Assembly: GCA_031272085.1 (NCBI GenBank)
Contig: JAISUN010000038.1
Coordinates: 17,227 to 81,226, forward strand
Direction of reading: 5' to 3'
DNA from: Dysgonamonadaceae bacterium
Lineage (GTDB): Bacteria; Bacteroidota; Bacteroidia; Bacteroidales; Azobacteroidaceae
DNA length: 64,000 nt
The stretch's first letter is position 1, and each line of letters starts with the position of its first letter. This document shows positions 63,693-64,000 of the stretch, in pieces. Below the pieces are notes generated by a model, which was not told the DNA's origin, searched no databases, and saw nothing but the letters and a program-made list of their open reading frames with translations. A program made the translations under genes and the position numbers.

Positions 63693-63745
63693 AACCAAGT
63701 GAGAAAGCAAAAATAAAACAAAAAACTAATAAAACAACAAAAACA

Positions 63746-64000
63746 ATGAAACAAACAATTTATTTGGCGGCTGCGCTGATAATGTTGGCCGCAGGCGCGA
63801 AAGCGCAGGTAACAATAGGCGCAAACGACGCGCCCATAGTTACCCTCGAAGTCAAGGGGAAACCCGCAGAAACGGCTAAACCCGACGGGATACTTATCCC
63901 AAAACTGACAGGCAACGAGTTGAGAACAAAATGGAACACTCCCGGCACCTATCCAAAAGGAATAGACATCAACAAATCGGAAGGCATACTGGTTTATGTA
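63746..64000 (+). CDS. Secreted protein of the local QVTIG family (paralogue 3), truncated by window end
   Basis: The first 85 codons are present, open to the window edge. Signal peptide MKQTIYLAAALIMLAAGAKA, then QVTIGANDAPIVTLEVKGK, KPDGILIPKLTGNEL and INKSEGILVYV. The signal peptide resembles that of the 15748 protein and the mature part that of the 35576 protein. The C-terminal domain lies outside the window. Function unknown; likely surface-exposed. Confidence 0.8.
   Translation, partial: MKQTIYLAAALIMLAAGAKAQVTIGANDAPIVTLEVKGKPAETAKPDGILIPKLTGNELRTKWNTPGTYPKGIDINKSEGILVYV

Noticed and set aside
1-64000. CRISPR arrays, insertion-sequence transposases, integrases and prophage genes
   Set aside because: None seen: no regularly spaced repeat-spacer series, no transposase or integrase motifs, and no phage structural genes. 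The repeats present are the short elements listed as features.

Overview
The window reads as a chromosomal segment of a Bacteroidales-type bacterium (phylum Bacteroidota). The evidence is the repeated Bacteroidota promoter -7 box (TAnnTTTG) a short distance before almost every transcription unit on both strands, the near absence of Shine-Dalgarno sites, type IX secretion genes (porU, porV), a Bacteroidota-type porU-porV-ispF order, many exported plant-polysaccharide hydrolases, and RND efflux and AraC-family genes of Bacteroidota style. Coding density is high and most genes sit in short operons with ATGA-type overlaps.

Layout. 0-5 kb: mltG, tRNA-Ser(GCT), a TPR protein and a MltF-like lipoprotein lytic transglycosylase. 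4.9-14.2 kb (minus strand): a xylan operon running GH115-CE15 fusion, GPH-family sugar transporter, GH10 xylanase, GH43, a 40-residue symporter accessory protein and a sodium:solute symporter. No SusC/SusD pair is present. It starts from a -7 box preceded by a TGTTACA-N14-TGTAACA inverted repeat. 14.2-17.5 kb: a structured RNA with its own promoter, a possible pseudoknot and a terminator competing with an antiterminator stem, then an AraC-type regulator, a secreted protein of a local paralogous family (mature start QVTIG), and a small protein plus PIN-domain toxin-like pair. 17.7-20 kb: kbl-tdh (threonine degradation). 20-26.6 kb: an RND efflux operon (adaptor, pump, TolC-like channel) rich in repeats, with a divergent AraC regulator. 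26.7-32.5 kb: FAH-family protein, then porU-porV-ispF. 32.5-35.3 kb: GH31 with a PA14 insert. 35.5-42 kb: a three-gene surface-protein operon ending in a 1683-residue repeat protein, followed by tRNA-His. 42.3-44.3 kb: two LVIVD-like proteins and a likely beta-barrel. 44.4-48.3 kb: UroD-like protein, metA of the acetyl-CoA type, U32 peptidase. 48.3-51.9 kb: GH3-GH29 operon. 52-58.3 kb: polA, a polyprenyl synthase, trpB-rsmG-MBL hydrolase. 58.4-61 kb: FemAB-like acyltransferase, methyltransferase, polysaccharide deacetylase. 61-64 kb: a TPR/HTH regulator with an 11-G tract at its C-terminus, an unknown exported protein, and a third QVTIG-family protein cut off by the window end.

How they fit together: GH115-CE15, GH10, GH43 and the two transporters can debranch, cut and import glucuronoxylan; GH31, GH3 and GH29 add alpha-xylosidase, beta-xylosidase/glucosidase and alpha-fucosidase activities. 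PorU/PorV would export and process T9SS cargo, which may include the surface proteins. The most unusual items are the structured leader before the AraC gene, three 33-bp nested palindromes of identical architecture but unrelated sequence (two in frame inside efflux genes), a repeat-derived signal peptide in the TolC-like protein, a shared C-terminal PPMINP tail on two surface proteins, and the GH115-CE15 fusion.
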